A stretch of 35,208 bases of DNA from an uncultured Opitutia bacterium (GCA_903861185.1 CAIOTK010000498.1:1-35208); one strand, 5' to 3'; shown: positions 1 to 8,379, counted from the first letter of the stretch. The notes: a model not told the origin generated them from the letters alone. A program made the numbers and translations.

Positions 1-7
1 AGCAGAC

Positions 8-3000
8 TTACTGGCAGGCCTCGCAGGTTTCCCCGCGACGCATGGCCTCGATGCTGCAGGCCTTCTTTTCCTCTTCCGAGAATTCCCGCTTGGCGGCGGG
101 TTTGACGTCGGTCTCGGCCGCGATGCCCCGGACTTCCTTCTTGGCCGCGACCGTGGCCTTCTCGATGTTCGAGGCACCCAGACTGCGGAGGTAGTACGTG
201 GTCTTCAGCCCTGCGTGCCAGGCGTGCCGGTACATGTGGCTCAGGGTCTTGAGGTCAGGCGTCTTGATCCAGAGGTTTACCGACTGGGCCTGATCGATCC
301 ACTTCTGGCGGCGGGCGGCGGCCTCGACGATCCACTTGTGGTCGATGTCAAAGGCCGTGAGGTACTTGGCCTTGAGGTCGGCGGGGATGCGCTCGATGTC
401 CTTCAGCTCGCCATCGAAGTACTTGAGGTTGTCGATCATGTCCTGATCCCACAGGCCGCGAGCCTTGAGGTCCTTCACGAGGAACGGATTCAGGACGATG
501 AACTCACCGGAGAGGTTCGATTTGACGAAGAGGTTCTTGTAGGTGGGCTCAATGCACGGCGACGTGGCCGTGATGTTCGAGATGGTCGCGGTGGGAGCGA
601 TCGCGAGGCAGTTGGAGTTCCGCATGCCCTGCCGGGCGATCTTCTGGCGCAGGGGCGTCCAATCCATCCGGCCACCCCGGGGTACATCCACGGGCAGACC
701 GCGCTCCTTTTCGAGCAGATCGAGGGTATCTTGGGGCAGCAGCCCGCGGTCCCACTTCGAGCCCTTGTAGCTGGAATACGCGCCGCGCTCCGCGGCCAAG
801 TCGGAGCTGGCCTCGTAGGCGTAGTAGGCGACGGCCTCCATTGCCTCGTCATTGAATTCCACCGCCTCCGGAGAGGCGAAGGCGTGGCCCCGCAGGTAAA
901 GCGCGTGGGCGAGGCCCATCACGCCCATCCCGATGGGCCGGTGGCGGAGGTTGGAGACCTTGGCCGACTCGGTCGGGTAGAAGTTGATGTCGATGACGTT
1001 GTCGAGGGCGCGCACCGCGGTGCGGACGGTCTCGCGCAACTTCGCGTGGTCTAGGGAACCGTCGGGCTTGAGGTGGGAGTCGAGGATCACCGAGCCGAGA
1101 TTGCAGACGGCCGTCTCCTCGTTGCTGGTGTTGAGCGTGATCTCCGTGCAGAGATTGGAGGAATGGATCACGCCGACGTGGTCCTGGGGCGAACGCAGGT
1201 TGCAAGCGTCCTTGAAGGTAATCCAAGGATGCCCCGTCTCGAAGAGCATCGAGAGCATCTTCTTCCAGAGCTCCAATGCCTCGATCTTCTGCCCGTGGAT
1301 GCGGCCCTCCTCGGCGAGGCGCTCGTATTCCAAGTAGCGACGCTCGAAGGCGGCGCCGTAGAGTTCGTGTAGATCCTTGACCTGATTGGAACGGAAGAGC
1401 GTCCAGTGCTGGCGGGCCTCCATCCGCTTCATGAACAGGTCCGGAATCCAGTTCGCGGTGTTCATGTCGTGCGTCCGCCGGCGGTCGTCGCCCGTGTTCT
1501 TCCGGAGCTCAAGGAACTCGAAGATGTCGTTGTGCCAGGTCTCGAGGTAGGCGCAGCCGGAGCCCTTGCGCTTACCGCCTTGGTTGACCGCGACCAGCTG
1601 GTCGTTGTGGAGCTTGAGGAAGGGGATGACGCCCTGCGACTCGCCGTTGGTCCCCGAGATGTAGGCGCCCGTGCCGCGGACGGCGGTCCAAGAGCCGCCC
1701 AAACCGCCCGCCCACTTCGCGAGGAACGCGTTGTCGGCGATGCCGCGGAGCATGATGCTTTCGAGCGAATCGTCGACGTAGTAGAGGTAGCAGGAGGAAA
1801 GCTGGGAATGCAGCGTGCCCGAGTTGAAGAGCGTCGGGGTGCTGCTGCAGAAACGGCGGCTCTTGTAGAGCTCGTAAAGCCCGGTGACCCGGGCCTCACG
1901 GTCGCCCTGCTCATCGAGCATCAGGCCCATCGAAACGCGGAGCCAGAAGTACTGGGGCGTCTCAATCCGGCGGGACGGCTTGCGGGTCTTGTCGATGATC
2001 AGGTAGCGATCGTAGAGCGTCTGGATGCCCAAGAAGTCGAATTCCAGATCCGAAGAGGGGTCGAGGATCGCGGCGAGTCGGGCGAGATCGTAATCGAGGA
2101 GGCGGGGATTGAGCCGCTTGATGGCGACGCCGTGCTCGAGGTACTTGCGGAAGCCGCGCTGATGCGCCGCCTTTAGGGCGCCGATGCCGTCGCGCATGAT
2201 ATCCCAGCCGAGAACCTCCTCGTAAATGTAGGTTAGCTGGATGCGGCCGGCGAACTTCGCGAAGTCGGCGTCCCGCTCAATCAGGGTCTTTGAATTGAGG
2301 ACGATGGTGGCGTCGAGGTCCTTCTGGCTGATCTGGTCGTAGACCGAGCGGCGGAGTTCGGCCTCGATCTCGTCGTTGGAGAGGCAGAGATCCAGGCCGA
2401 TGCGGGCGAACTCGATGCGGCGGCGGAGATCGGCCCCGTCCCAGAACACGTTGCTGCCGTCGGCCTTCTTGACCACGATCATCGAGGCCTGGCCGGCCGC
2501 AGGGGGGACTTCGGCGGCCGGAACCGCCGCGGGTGCATCTAGCCCCAGATCCCGCGCGGCGGCGCGCTGGGCGCGGAATAGGATGTAGGCCTCGGCCACC
2601 TTGAAGTGCCCCGCCTTCATCAGCTCCTCCTGCACCATATCCTGAATCTCTTCGATGTGGATAAAGGACTGCTTCGAGGAGTGCACGCGCTGCGAGACCG
2701 CCCGCGTGATGGCGACGGCCGGGGCGGAATCCCGCTGCAGCGAGAGGAAGGTCTTCCGCACCGCAATCTCCACCTTATGCTCGCTCCACGGGACGACCTG
2801 GTTGTTCCGCCGGATCACCCGGAGGGTCGAGACGGCGGCCGCCTCGCGGTCCACGGCAATCTTGCGGGCCCGATTCAGCAGGAGGCTCTTCGCGACGAAA
2901 TAGGCGTTGTTATCGACTAGGGTCTTCTCGATGAGCTCGTAGAGCGCATCGAGCGAGAGCCGCACCGGCGCTTGGCGGCGCGCGAGCTCGGCGAGGTGAC

Positions 3001-3286
3001 CGGCGACCTCGCGGCAGATCTTGGCCACCCAGAGGCGGTTCTGCTCCGTGAAGATCTCCTTCTCGCCGCGCGCTAGGTGCACGTTGGTCAGCGCCTTACC
3101 GAGGGTGTCCGCCACCTCCGCCAGCGCGAAGCGCTCCTCCCCGTGCGGGCACAGCAGCACAATCTCGGGCACCGTGATGCCTTGGCCCGCGATCACGTCA
3201 CGCCACGCGTAGTGCGGCTTCTGCTCGACGGGGGCGTGGACGGTGCGTTTGAGGGCGAGATCGTGGGCCAGCGAAGGATGACTCAT
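8..3286 (-). CDS. nrdA: Class I ribonucleoside-diphosphate reductase, large (catalytic) subunit with three ATP cones
   Basis: Reduces ribonucleoside diphosphates to deoxyribonucleotides in the cytoplasm together with NrdB. The 1092-aa product is far longer than the roughly 760 aa of E. coli NrdA because the N-terminus carries three ATP-cone-like regions, about residues 43-142, 156-243 and 269-357. Catalytic residues are visible: C499 and C728 (redox pair of the active site), the NLCTE motif giving N711, C713 (thiyl radical) and E715, the radical-transfer pair Y1031-Y1032, and the C-terminal CEAC tail (C1088, C1091) that shuttles electrons from thioredoxin. It lies 121 bp downstream of nrdB, an order opposite to E. 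coli nrdAB. A long N-terminus with three cones is also known from Chlamydia NrdA. The start ATG has no Shine-Dalgarno sequence. The stop is TAA at 8-10, so the gene is complete. Confidence 0.97.
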   Translation of the reverse strand: MSHPSLAHDLALKRTVHAPVEQKPHYAWRDVIAGQGITVPEIVLLCPHGEERFALAEVADTLGKALTNVHLARGEKEIFTEQNRLWVAKICREVAGHLAELARRQAPVRLSLDALYELIEKTLVDNNAYFVAKSLLLNRARKIAVDREAAAVSTLRVIRRNNQVVPWSEHKVEIAVRKTFLSLQRDSAPAVAITRAVSQRVHSSKQSFIHIEEIQDMVQEELMKAGHFKVAEAYILFRAQRAAARDLGLDAPAAVPAAEVPPAAGQASMIVVKKADGSNVFWDGADLRRRIEFARIGLDLCLSNDEIEAELRRSVYDQISQKDLDATIVLNSKTLIERDADFAKFAGRIQLTYIYEEVLGWDIMRDGIGALKAAHQRGFRKYLEHGVAIKRLNPRLLDYDLARLAAILDPSSDLEFDFLGIQTLYDRYLIIDKTRKPSRRIETPQYFWLRVSMGLMLDEQGDREARVTGLYELYKSRRFCSSTPTLFNSGTLHSQLSSCYLYYVDDSLESIMLRGIADNAFLAKWAGGLGGSWTAVRGTGAYISGTNGESQGVIPFLKLHNDQLVAVNQGGKRKGSGCAYLETWHNDIFEFLELRKNTGDDRRRTHDMNTANWIPDLFMKRMEARQHWTLFRSNQVKDLHELYGAAFERRYLEYERLAEEGRIHGQKIEALELWKKMLSMLFETGHPWITFKDACNLRSPQDHVGVIHSSNLCTEITLNTSNEETAVCNLGSVILDSHLKPDGSLDHAKLRETVRTAVRALDNVIDINFYPTESAKVSNLRHRPIGMGVMGLAHALYLRGHAFASPEAVEFNDEAMEAVAYYAYEASSDLAAERGAYSSYKGSKWDRGLLPQDTLDLLEKERGLPVDVPRGGRMDWTPLRQKIARQGMRNSNCLAIAPTATISNITATSPCIEPTYKNLFVKSNLSGEFIVLNPFLVKDLKARGLWDQDMIDNLKYFDGELKDIERIPADLKAKYLTAFDIDHKWIVEAAARRQKWIDQAQSVNLWIKTPDLKTLSHMYRHAWHAGLKTTYYLRSLGASNIEKATVAAKKEVRGIAAETDVKPAAKREFSEEEKKACSIEAMRRGETCEACQ

Positions 3287-3321
3287 GGCTGCGGGAACGG
3301 GCGGAAAATAAGAAACGAGGG

Positions 3322-3344
3322 AGCCCCTCCGGAAGGGAGGGGCT
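3322..3344 (-). terminator. Hairpin between nrdB and nrdA, possible attenuator or partial terminator
   Basis: A perfect 9-bp inverted repeat (AGCCCCTCC / GGAGGGGCT) with a 5-nt loop lies in the 121-bp nrdB-nrdA spacer. Read on the minus strand, the stem is followed after about four bases by a T-rich stretch (TCGTTTCTTATTTT), which resembles a weak intrinsic terminator. If it works, it would lower nrdA transcript relative to nrdB. It could instead only stabilise the nrdB 3' end. The structure is seen; the function is inferred. Confidence 0.5.
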
Positions 3345-3407
3345 GGAAAAGGGACAACAGAAGGTGAGACGGGACGACGGGCGGGGTAAAGGGACGGGGG
3401 CAGGCGC

Positions 3408-4493
3408 TCAGAGCTCGTCGTCGCTCGCGACGTTCAGCGAGGAGGCCTTCTGGTACTCGGTGACGCGACCCTCGAAGAAGTTCTGTTCCTTCTTGATGTC
3501 CATCATCTCGGCCAGCCAAGGCAGCGGGTTCTTCACCCCAGGGGAGAGCGGCGCCAGCCCGCAGCTCTCGAGGCGGCGGTCCGCGATATAGTCGATGTAG
3601 GTGATGAAGTCGTCGGCGGACAGGCCGATGGAGTTCACCGGGAGGCAATCGCGGATAAACTCCTTCTCGAGCTCGACCGCTTCGTGCATCAGGCCGCGGA
3701 GCTCGTCCTTAAACTCAGGCGTCCAGATCTCGCGGTTCTCGTCGACGAGATCCATGAAGAGGTTCCGGAAGACCTCGATGTGGTTGGATTCGTCGCGCAG
3801 GGTGTAGCGGAACATCTGGCCGATGCCCGGGAACTTGTTCTGCCGGTACAGCGAAAGCACCATCCCGAAGAGTCCGTAGAACTGGGTGCCCTCCATGCAC
3901 TGCCCGAAGACGAAGATGTTGCGGGCGAGCAGGCGCTTGTTCTCCGGCCGCGTCAGGTCGAGGTCGCGGCGCAGGGCGCGGGAGGTGCGGGTAACAAACT
4001 CGTTCTTCCGCAGGATCGTCGGGATGTCCTCGAACATCGCCTCGCACTCGTGCGGGTTGATCTGCAGCGAGGCGATCATGTACAGGAGCGAATCCGCGTG
4101 GATGTTCTCCTCGTGGGCGTGGCGGCCGAGCACCAGCTTCAGCTCCGGCGCCGTCACCAGTTCCCGGACCACGTGCTGGATGTTGTCCCCGACGATGCCC
4201 TCGGCCGCGGAAAAATAGCCAATTCCCATCCGGATGATCCAGCGCTCCACCTCCGACACCGTCTTCTCGTCGCGCCACTGTTCGATGTCTTTCCCCATCG
4301 GGACGTCCTCGGGCTCCCAGTGGTTGGCCTTCATCGTCCGGTAAAGGTCGTACGCCCACTGGTACTTCAGCGGCAAGAGGTTGAACGTCATCGACTCCCG
4401 GCCGTTGATCACCTGTTTCGCCGCGAAAGCAGCCTCCGCCTTATTCTGGTCGAGGACGAAGGTCTTGGCGCCGATCTGGAAGGACTTTTGCAT
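3408..4493 (-). CDS. nrdB: Class I ribonucleotide reductase, small (radical-generating) subunit, class Ic-like without radical tyrosine
   Basis: Di-metal subunit that generates the oxidant used by NrdA. The 361-aa product aligns without gaps, from memory, to Chlamydia trachomatis NrdB through the ligand helices. All six metal ligands are present: E98, E129, H132, E201, E235, H238. The residue four after H132, tyrosine in E. coli and phenylalanine in Chlamydia, is Leu136 (HADSLLYM). W73 (MGKDIEQW) and Y230 (RYTLRDE) match the Chlamydia relay residues W51 and Y222. The C-terminal EYQKASSL is the usual NrdA-docking and radical-transfer region. This pattern indicates a class Ic enzyme with a Mn/Fe cofactor rather than a tyrosyl radical; the metal is inferred. 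It is the first gene of the nrdBA unit and probably under NrdR control. Confidence 0.96.
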   Translation of the reverse strand: MQKSFQIGAKTFVLDQNKAEAAFAAKQVINGRESMTFNLLPLKYQWAYDLYRTMKANHWEPEDVPMGKDIEQWRDEKTVSEVERWIIRMGIGYFSAAEGIVGDNIQHVVRELVTAPELKLVLGRHAHEENIHADSLLYMIASLQINPHECEAMFEDIPTILRKNEFVTRTSRALRRDLDLTRPENKRLLARNIFVFGQCMEGTQFYGLFGMVLSLYRQNKFPGIGQMFRYTLRDESNHIEVFRNLFMDLVDENREIWTPEFKDELRGLMHEAVELEKEFIRDCLPVNSIGLSADDFITYIDYIADRRLESCGLAPLSPGVKNPLPWLAEMMDIKKEQNFFEGRVTEYQKASSLNVASDDEL

Positions 4494-4592
4494 GGTGCGG
4501 GAGAGAGACGGAAAGGAACGAAGAGAGGCTTTTCAGGGAGGCGGGAACGAGGGGCGATGCTAAGTTGTTGGAAGTTATTGACGCTCTCTTGA

Positions 4593-4640
4593 CCACAATA
4601 GGCTGTGGTCATTCCTCGCGCCGGCCACAACCGATGGGAA
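4593..4640 (-). promoter_or_regulatory. Probable NrdR box pair upstream of nrdB
   Basis: Box 1 (4593-4608) is CCACAATAGGCTGTGG, the core of a perfect 7-bp inverted repeat GACCACA / TGTGGTC at 4591-4610. It resembles the 16-bp NrdR box, whose family consensus is close to ACACWATATATWGTGT. Exactly 32 bp further, at 4625-4640, the half-site CCACAA recurs with a degenerate second half. NrdR boxes normally come as two copies about three helical turns apart, so the spacing supports the call. On the minus strand box 1 overlaps a weak -35 candidate (TTGTGG), with TAACTT at 4572-4577 as a poor -10. It lies about 100 bp upstream of the nrdB start. Confidence 0.55.
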
Positions 4641-4670
4641 TCGAGTCTGGAGCCGTCAATCGCGGACGCG

Positions 4671-4725
4671 AAAAAAACCGTAATTTTTCCCTAAAAATCT
4701 TCTTGCGGCAAAATGCGCTGTTTTT
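4671..4725. other. AT-rich patch with spaced A/T tracts upstream of nrdB
   Basis: In otherwise very GC-rich DNA this patch carries A7, T5, A5, A4 and T5 runs, the first three centred about 9-12 bp apart. That spacing is near one helical turn and would favour bending. It lies just upstream of the probable NrdR boxes, where an UP element or bend would help the nrdB promoter. No gene is seen in the gap 4494-4947; it holds only this patch, the NrdR boxes, the stem-loops at 4755-4853 and the receptor terminator. Confidence 0.35.
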
Positions 4726-4754
4726 CGCGGTCTGGGAGCACGCCGCGAGCGTAT

Positions 4755-4853
4755 CCGCCGGGCCTTTACGGCCCTTGCTGTGGCGGGCGCGAGCGAGGGG
4801 CAAGCGTGGTCCCATCCCTGTCGCCATAATCCGGCGACAGCAGCCAGGGCCAC
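4755..4853. other. Two adjacent strong stem-loops between the receptor terminator and nrdB
   Basis: The first structure is GGGCC-tttac-GGCCC at 4760-4774 inside an outer CCGCC / GGCGG pair. The second is a long imperfect hairpin at 4806-4853, starting GTGG and ending CCAC, whose top is a perfect CTGTCGCC-ataatcc-GGCGACAG stem. No ORF in this stretch looks real. It could be a dispersed palindromic element, a small RNA, or structure in a long nrdB leader. I cannot tell which from one copy. Confidence 0.4.
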
Positions 4854-4891
4854 GGGGGCAAAGCGGGCCGTTTCCGGCGCCGCCACGGCAC

Positions 4892-4922
4892 AAAAAAGGC
4901 GGGCCGCCAAAGGCGGCCCGCC
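4892..4922 (-). terminator. Intrinsic terminator of the TonB-dependent receptor gene
   Basis: A perfect 11-bp stem, GGCGGGCCGCC / GGCGGCCCGCC with an AAA loop, is followed on the minus strand by a run of six T (plus-strand A6 at 4892-4897). It lies 25 bp after the stop codon of the minus-strand receptor gene. This is the only textbook rho-independent terminator in the window. Confidence 0.9.
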
Positions 4923-4947
4923 TCGTATTTCCGGCCGGAGCCGGGGC

Positions 4948-7900
4948 TCAGAAGCTCAGGCGGGCCCCGAGCTGGATGCGCCAGCGGGACATGCCGTTCT
5001 CAATGTTGAACCCGACCGGTTCCGAGGTGTAGGTCGGGCGAATGCGCCCATCCGTACCATAGGCGGTCGCGCTGGTGAGGGTGCGGGTGCGGAACACGCC
5101 GTTGCTCAGGAAGGGCGAGACCTCGTTGTAGCCGAAGAAGTCCTTGCTGAGGAAGGCACCCAGATTGATGAAGTCGAAGAACAGGTCGAGGCGCACGCGG
5201 CCGGCGAGCGGGATGTTGTGCGCGACCTTGAGGTCGAGGCGGTTGACCCACGGCTCGGTGAACGCGTTCTTCGGGGCGATGCCACCGGCGTAAGCCGAGA
5301 GCTCGCTGCCCTGCACGAACGAGAGGAAGGCGTCGCGCTGCGCCGGGGTCATCCCGGAGAAGTCGAAGCGGGGATCGCTGGCGCCGCTGGGCACCGCAAC
5401 CGTATCGTTGAAGGAGACGCTATCGCCGTTGAGGTCGCCGCCGAAGACCCAGCTATAGGGGTTGCCGGTGCGGCCCTCGTACGAGACCGAGACGCGCGTG
5501 CGCTGGCCTTTGATGACCTCGACGTCGCGGGTGACCGCCGCTAGGACGCGGTGGCGGATTTCGAAGTCCGCCGTGCCCTTGGTGACCGTGTTCTGGTTGA
5601 ACACGACGTTGCGGTTCCACTGGCCGCCGGCGGTGGTCTGGCCGATCGCCTGGGCCTCGGTCGCGGAGCCGTGGGTGTAAGAGAGGTCGAAGCCCCACTT
5701 CTGCTTCACCGGACGGGACCAGTTGAGCGAGAAGTAGGTCGACTCACCGACGGAGGCATTGCGCACGCGGATCAGCGCGGTGTAGCCGGCGAAGCGGGCG
5801 TTGGCCGCCGTCGACGGGTTGCCCGCGAAGCGCTGGCGGCCATCGGCGCCCACGGTGGTCGCGCGGATGTTCTCGTTGGTCACGAACAGCGCCTGATCGA
5901 CGAGGCTGTGGACAACCTCGAAGCCGAGGATGGAGTCGAACAGGGGAACCTTGCGCTCGATGGCGAGGTTGGCACGCCACGACTGGGGCAGCTCGGTGCC
6001 GGCGTCGACCCAATTGACCTCGCGGCGGAGCGTCGGGACGTCGCGGCCCGTGCCGATCGGGTTGGCGGGATCGAAGGCGGTCCGGAGGTAGCCGGTGAGC
6101 GTGTTCGGGAGCTCACCCTGCGCCGAGGCGAGGGTGAAGCCGCCCACGCCGGTCTGGCCGAAGGAGTTCGAGAAGATGACCCAGGGGGCGCGGCCGAAGA
6201 AGTGGCCGACGCCACCGCGCACCTGCAGGCGACGCTCGTCGTCGAGCGCCAGATTGAAGCCTAGACGAGGCGAGAAGCTATTCGAGCCGTCTGGCGTGGC
6301 GTCATTGCGGAAGCCCGTCGCGGCGAGGAAGGCTTGGTTCAGGGCGGGGCGGATGCTCGTATCGACGAGCTCGACGCGGACGCCGCCGGTGAGGGACAGG
6401 CGCGCGTTCACGTCCCACTTGGCCTGGGCGAAGAGGCCGGTCGTGGTCAGGTCCGAGATGTCGGCGACCGGGCGGACCGACGGGTCATAAGCATTGCGCT
6501 CGATGACCGCGTTGGTGTCCGCGAGGAAATCGGCGAACGTCCGGTAGGCGACGCGGCCGTAGGAGCCCTGGCGGAAGAGATTGTAGAAGTCGGTCTGCTC
6601 ACGCTCGAAACCGCCGGAGAAGACGAAGTTCTTCCACGCGTAGGTCGCGATCGCGCTCATCTGCTGGCTATCCACCGCGATCACGTTGCCGTGGCGGAAC
6701 TGCTCGGTGCCCGCAACGTAGCCGCCGTTGGTGGCGGTGGAGCCGTTGACTTGGTTCACGCCCGTCAAGCCGGCGATCAGGATCATCGGCGACACCGTGT
6801 TGAGCGGCGTCTGCTGGTCCTGCTTGGTCGACGAGTACTTCAGCTCGGTGGAAAGGTTGCGCGTCCACTGGCTGTTGAGCTGGCCGGCGATGGTCTTCTC
6901 CTCGCGGGTCTGGGCGTAGAAGTGGCCGTCGGACGAGGTGGTGATACCCGCGGAGACGCCATTGAGCGTCAGCGAGGAGCTCGCGAAATTGCCGAACTGC
7001 GGCACCTCGCCCTCGGTGGTGGTGTAGCGGAGGCTCAAGCGGTGGTCGGCGTTGATGTTCCAGTCGACCTTGGCGCTCAGCTTCTTGTCGGAAGCGATGT
7101 TCGCGGTCTGGCCGGTAACGGCATTACCCCAGTCGATCGTCCGGCCGGCGGCCTGGGAGATCTGGCCGAGGCGCTGCAGGATCTGGCCCTCCTGACTGGT
7201 GAGGAACAGCGGGTCGCGGCCGGCGCTGGTGCTCTCGAAGTCCTCGTAGGAGACAAAGAAGAACAGACGGTCCTTGAGGATCGGGCCGCCGAGGGTGGCG
7301 CCGAGGGTCTGGCGCTCGAGGCGGGGCGTGAACTTGCTGCCGTTGAGGGCGTTCTCGCGGGGGTTGTAGCCCTGGAGCTTGAAGCCGAGCAGCTCATCGC
7401 CGCGGAAGTAGGTGTAGACCGAACCGCGGAACTGGTTGGTGCCGGACTTGGTGACCGCGTTGATCGAGGCACCGGTGAAGCCGGCCTGGCGGACGTCGTA
7501 GGGCGAGACCTGCACCGCGAGCTGCTCGATGGTGTCGAGCGAGAGCGGGTTGAAGAACGAGGCGAGGCCGGTGCCGTTCAGACCGAAGAGGTCGTTGATC
7601 CGGGAGCCGTCGATCTGGATCGAATTGTAGCGGTTGTTCTGGCCCAGCGCGGTGATCTGGGACTCCTCGCGGTCACCGAAGGTCTCGCGCAGGGTGACCA
7701 GCGGGGAGGCGCTGATCATGTCCGCGAGGGAGCGCTCGGACGTGGGGCGGGACTCCAAGCGCTCGGAGGAAAGGGTAACGCCCGCGCCGGTCGCGGAGCC
7801 GTCGAGGTCGGACTTCGAGGCGGAGGAAACGAAGCGCTCAAGAACGACGACGTCGGACTTGAGGGTGATATTGACGTCAATATCGATACCCAGCTGGGTG

Positions 7901-8199
7901 AACACCTCCGAGGACGGGGTGCCGCTGAAGCCGGCCGCGGTGGCGGTCAGGGAATAGGGCCCGCCGACGGGGAGACCACGGAAGTTATAGCGGCCACCCT
8001 CGGACGTGACGGCGGAGAACCGCGCGTTGGTCGGGGCGTAGACCGCGCTGACCGTGGCGCCGGCAACCGGCTTGCCCGTCGTGTCGCGGACCAGGCCGGA
8101 GATGCCGGCGGTGGTGAGCTGTGCCCGCGCGGACGGGACGAGGAGGCTGGCCCAGAGGGTCAGCAGCGTGATCAGAGGTCGGAGGAACGGAGTTTGCAT
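4948..8199 (-). CDS. TonB-dependent receptor with N-terminal carboxypeptidase-regulatory-like domain (Oar-like)
   Basis: Outer-membrane, TonB-energised importer. The predicted 1083-aa protein starts at MQTPFLRP, 42 codons inside the ORF-track call, because a clear signal peptide (hydrophobic core, then VPSARA) begins there and the upstream codons are low-quality. Residues about 28-110 form a beta-sandwich regulatory-like domain (SGLVRDTTGKPVAGATV). The plug follows at about 120-240, with ESQITALGQNNRYNSIQIDG and a VTKSGTNQFRG motif, then a long beta-barrel ending in the terminal Phe (GARLSF) expected for barrel assembly. The overall design resembles Oar-type receptors. No SusD partner is present. 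The substrate is unknown; transcription is monocistronic, ending at the hairpin at 4892-4922. Divergent from the TPR gene across 180 bp, in which TTGACT (minus strand, 8259-8264) is a possible -35 without a good -10. Confidence 0.93.
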   Translation of the reverse strand: MQTPFLRPLITLLTLWASLLVPSARAQLTTAGISGLVRDTTGKPVAGATVSAVYAPTNARFSAVTSEGGRYNFRGLPVGGPYSLTATAAGFSGTPSSEVFTQLGIDIDVNITLKSDVVVLERFVSSASKSDLDGSATGAGVTLSSERLESRPTSERSLADMISASPLVTLRETFGDREESQITALGQNNRYNSIQIDGSRINDLFGLNGTGLASFFNPLSLDTIEQLAVQVSPYDVRQAGFTGASINAVTKSGTNQFRGSVYTYFRGDELLGFKLQGYNPRENALNGSKFTPRLERQTLGATLGGPILKDRLFFFVSYEDFESTSAGRDPLFLTSQEGQILQRLGQISQAAGRTIDWGNAVTGQTANIASDKKLSAKVDWNINADHRLSLRYTTTEGEVPQFGNFASSSLTLNGVSAGITTSSDGHFYAQTREEKTIAGQLNSQWTRNLSTELKYSSTKQDQQTPLNTVSPMILIAGLTGVNQVNGSTATNGGYVAGTEQFRHGNVIAVDSQQMSAIATYAWKNFVFSGGFEREQTDFYNLFRQGSYGRVAYRTFADFLADTNAVIERNAYDPSVRPVADISDLTTTGLFAQAKWDVNARLSLTGGVRVELVDTSIRPALNQAFLAATGFRNDATPDGSNSFSPRLGFNLALDDERRLQVRGGVGHFFGRAPWVIFSNSFGQTGVGGFTLASAQGELPNTLTGYLRTAFDPANPIGTGRDVPTLRREVNWVDAGTELPQSWRANLAIERKVPLFDSILGFEVVHSLVDQALFVTNENIRATTVGADGRQRFAGNPSTAANARFAGYTALIRVRNASVGESTYFSLNWSRPVKQKWGFDLSYTHGSATEAQAIGQTTAGGQWNRNVVFNQNTVTKGTADFEIRHRVLAAVTRDVEVIKGQRTRVSVSYEGRTGNPYSWVFGGDLNGDSVSFNDTVAVPSGASDPRFDFSGMTPAQRDAFLSFVQGSELSAYAGGIAPKNAFTEPWVNRLDLKVAHNIPLAGRVRLDLFFDFINLGAFLSKDFFGYNEVSPFLSNGVFRTRTLTSATAYGTDGRIRPTYTSEPVGFNIENGMSRWRIQLGARLSF

Positions 8200-8379
8200 A
8201 CGCTTGGTGTGGTTCGGTGTAGGACCCAAAATGGGAGGTGAGCCTTGGCACCCGGGGGAGTCAAGGCGGCGGGCGGCGCGATTCCGGGGCAAGCCGGCTT
8301 TGACCCAACCGTAACTTGACGCCAACCCGCCGCGAAAAGGTTTCCCTCGCGCCCGCCCGCCCCCTTGCTTCGCCTGCCC

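Noticed and set aside
4593-4853. Cobalamin riboswitch upstream of nrdB
   Set aside because: I looked for the conserved B12 box and the usual long leader structure on the minus strand and found neither.
4565-5032. 155-aa ORF in the gap before nrdB
   Set aside because: It crosses the receptor terminator and the end of the receptor gene, has no homology-like motif, and its codons do not follow the window's GC3 pattern.
6334-8241. 635-aa plus-strand ORF opposite the first receptor
   Set aside because: Antisense shadow of a gene with signal peptide, plug and barrel motifs. Composition is typical of GC-bias shadows.
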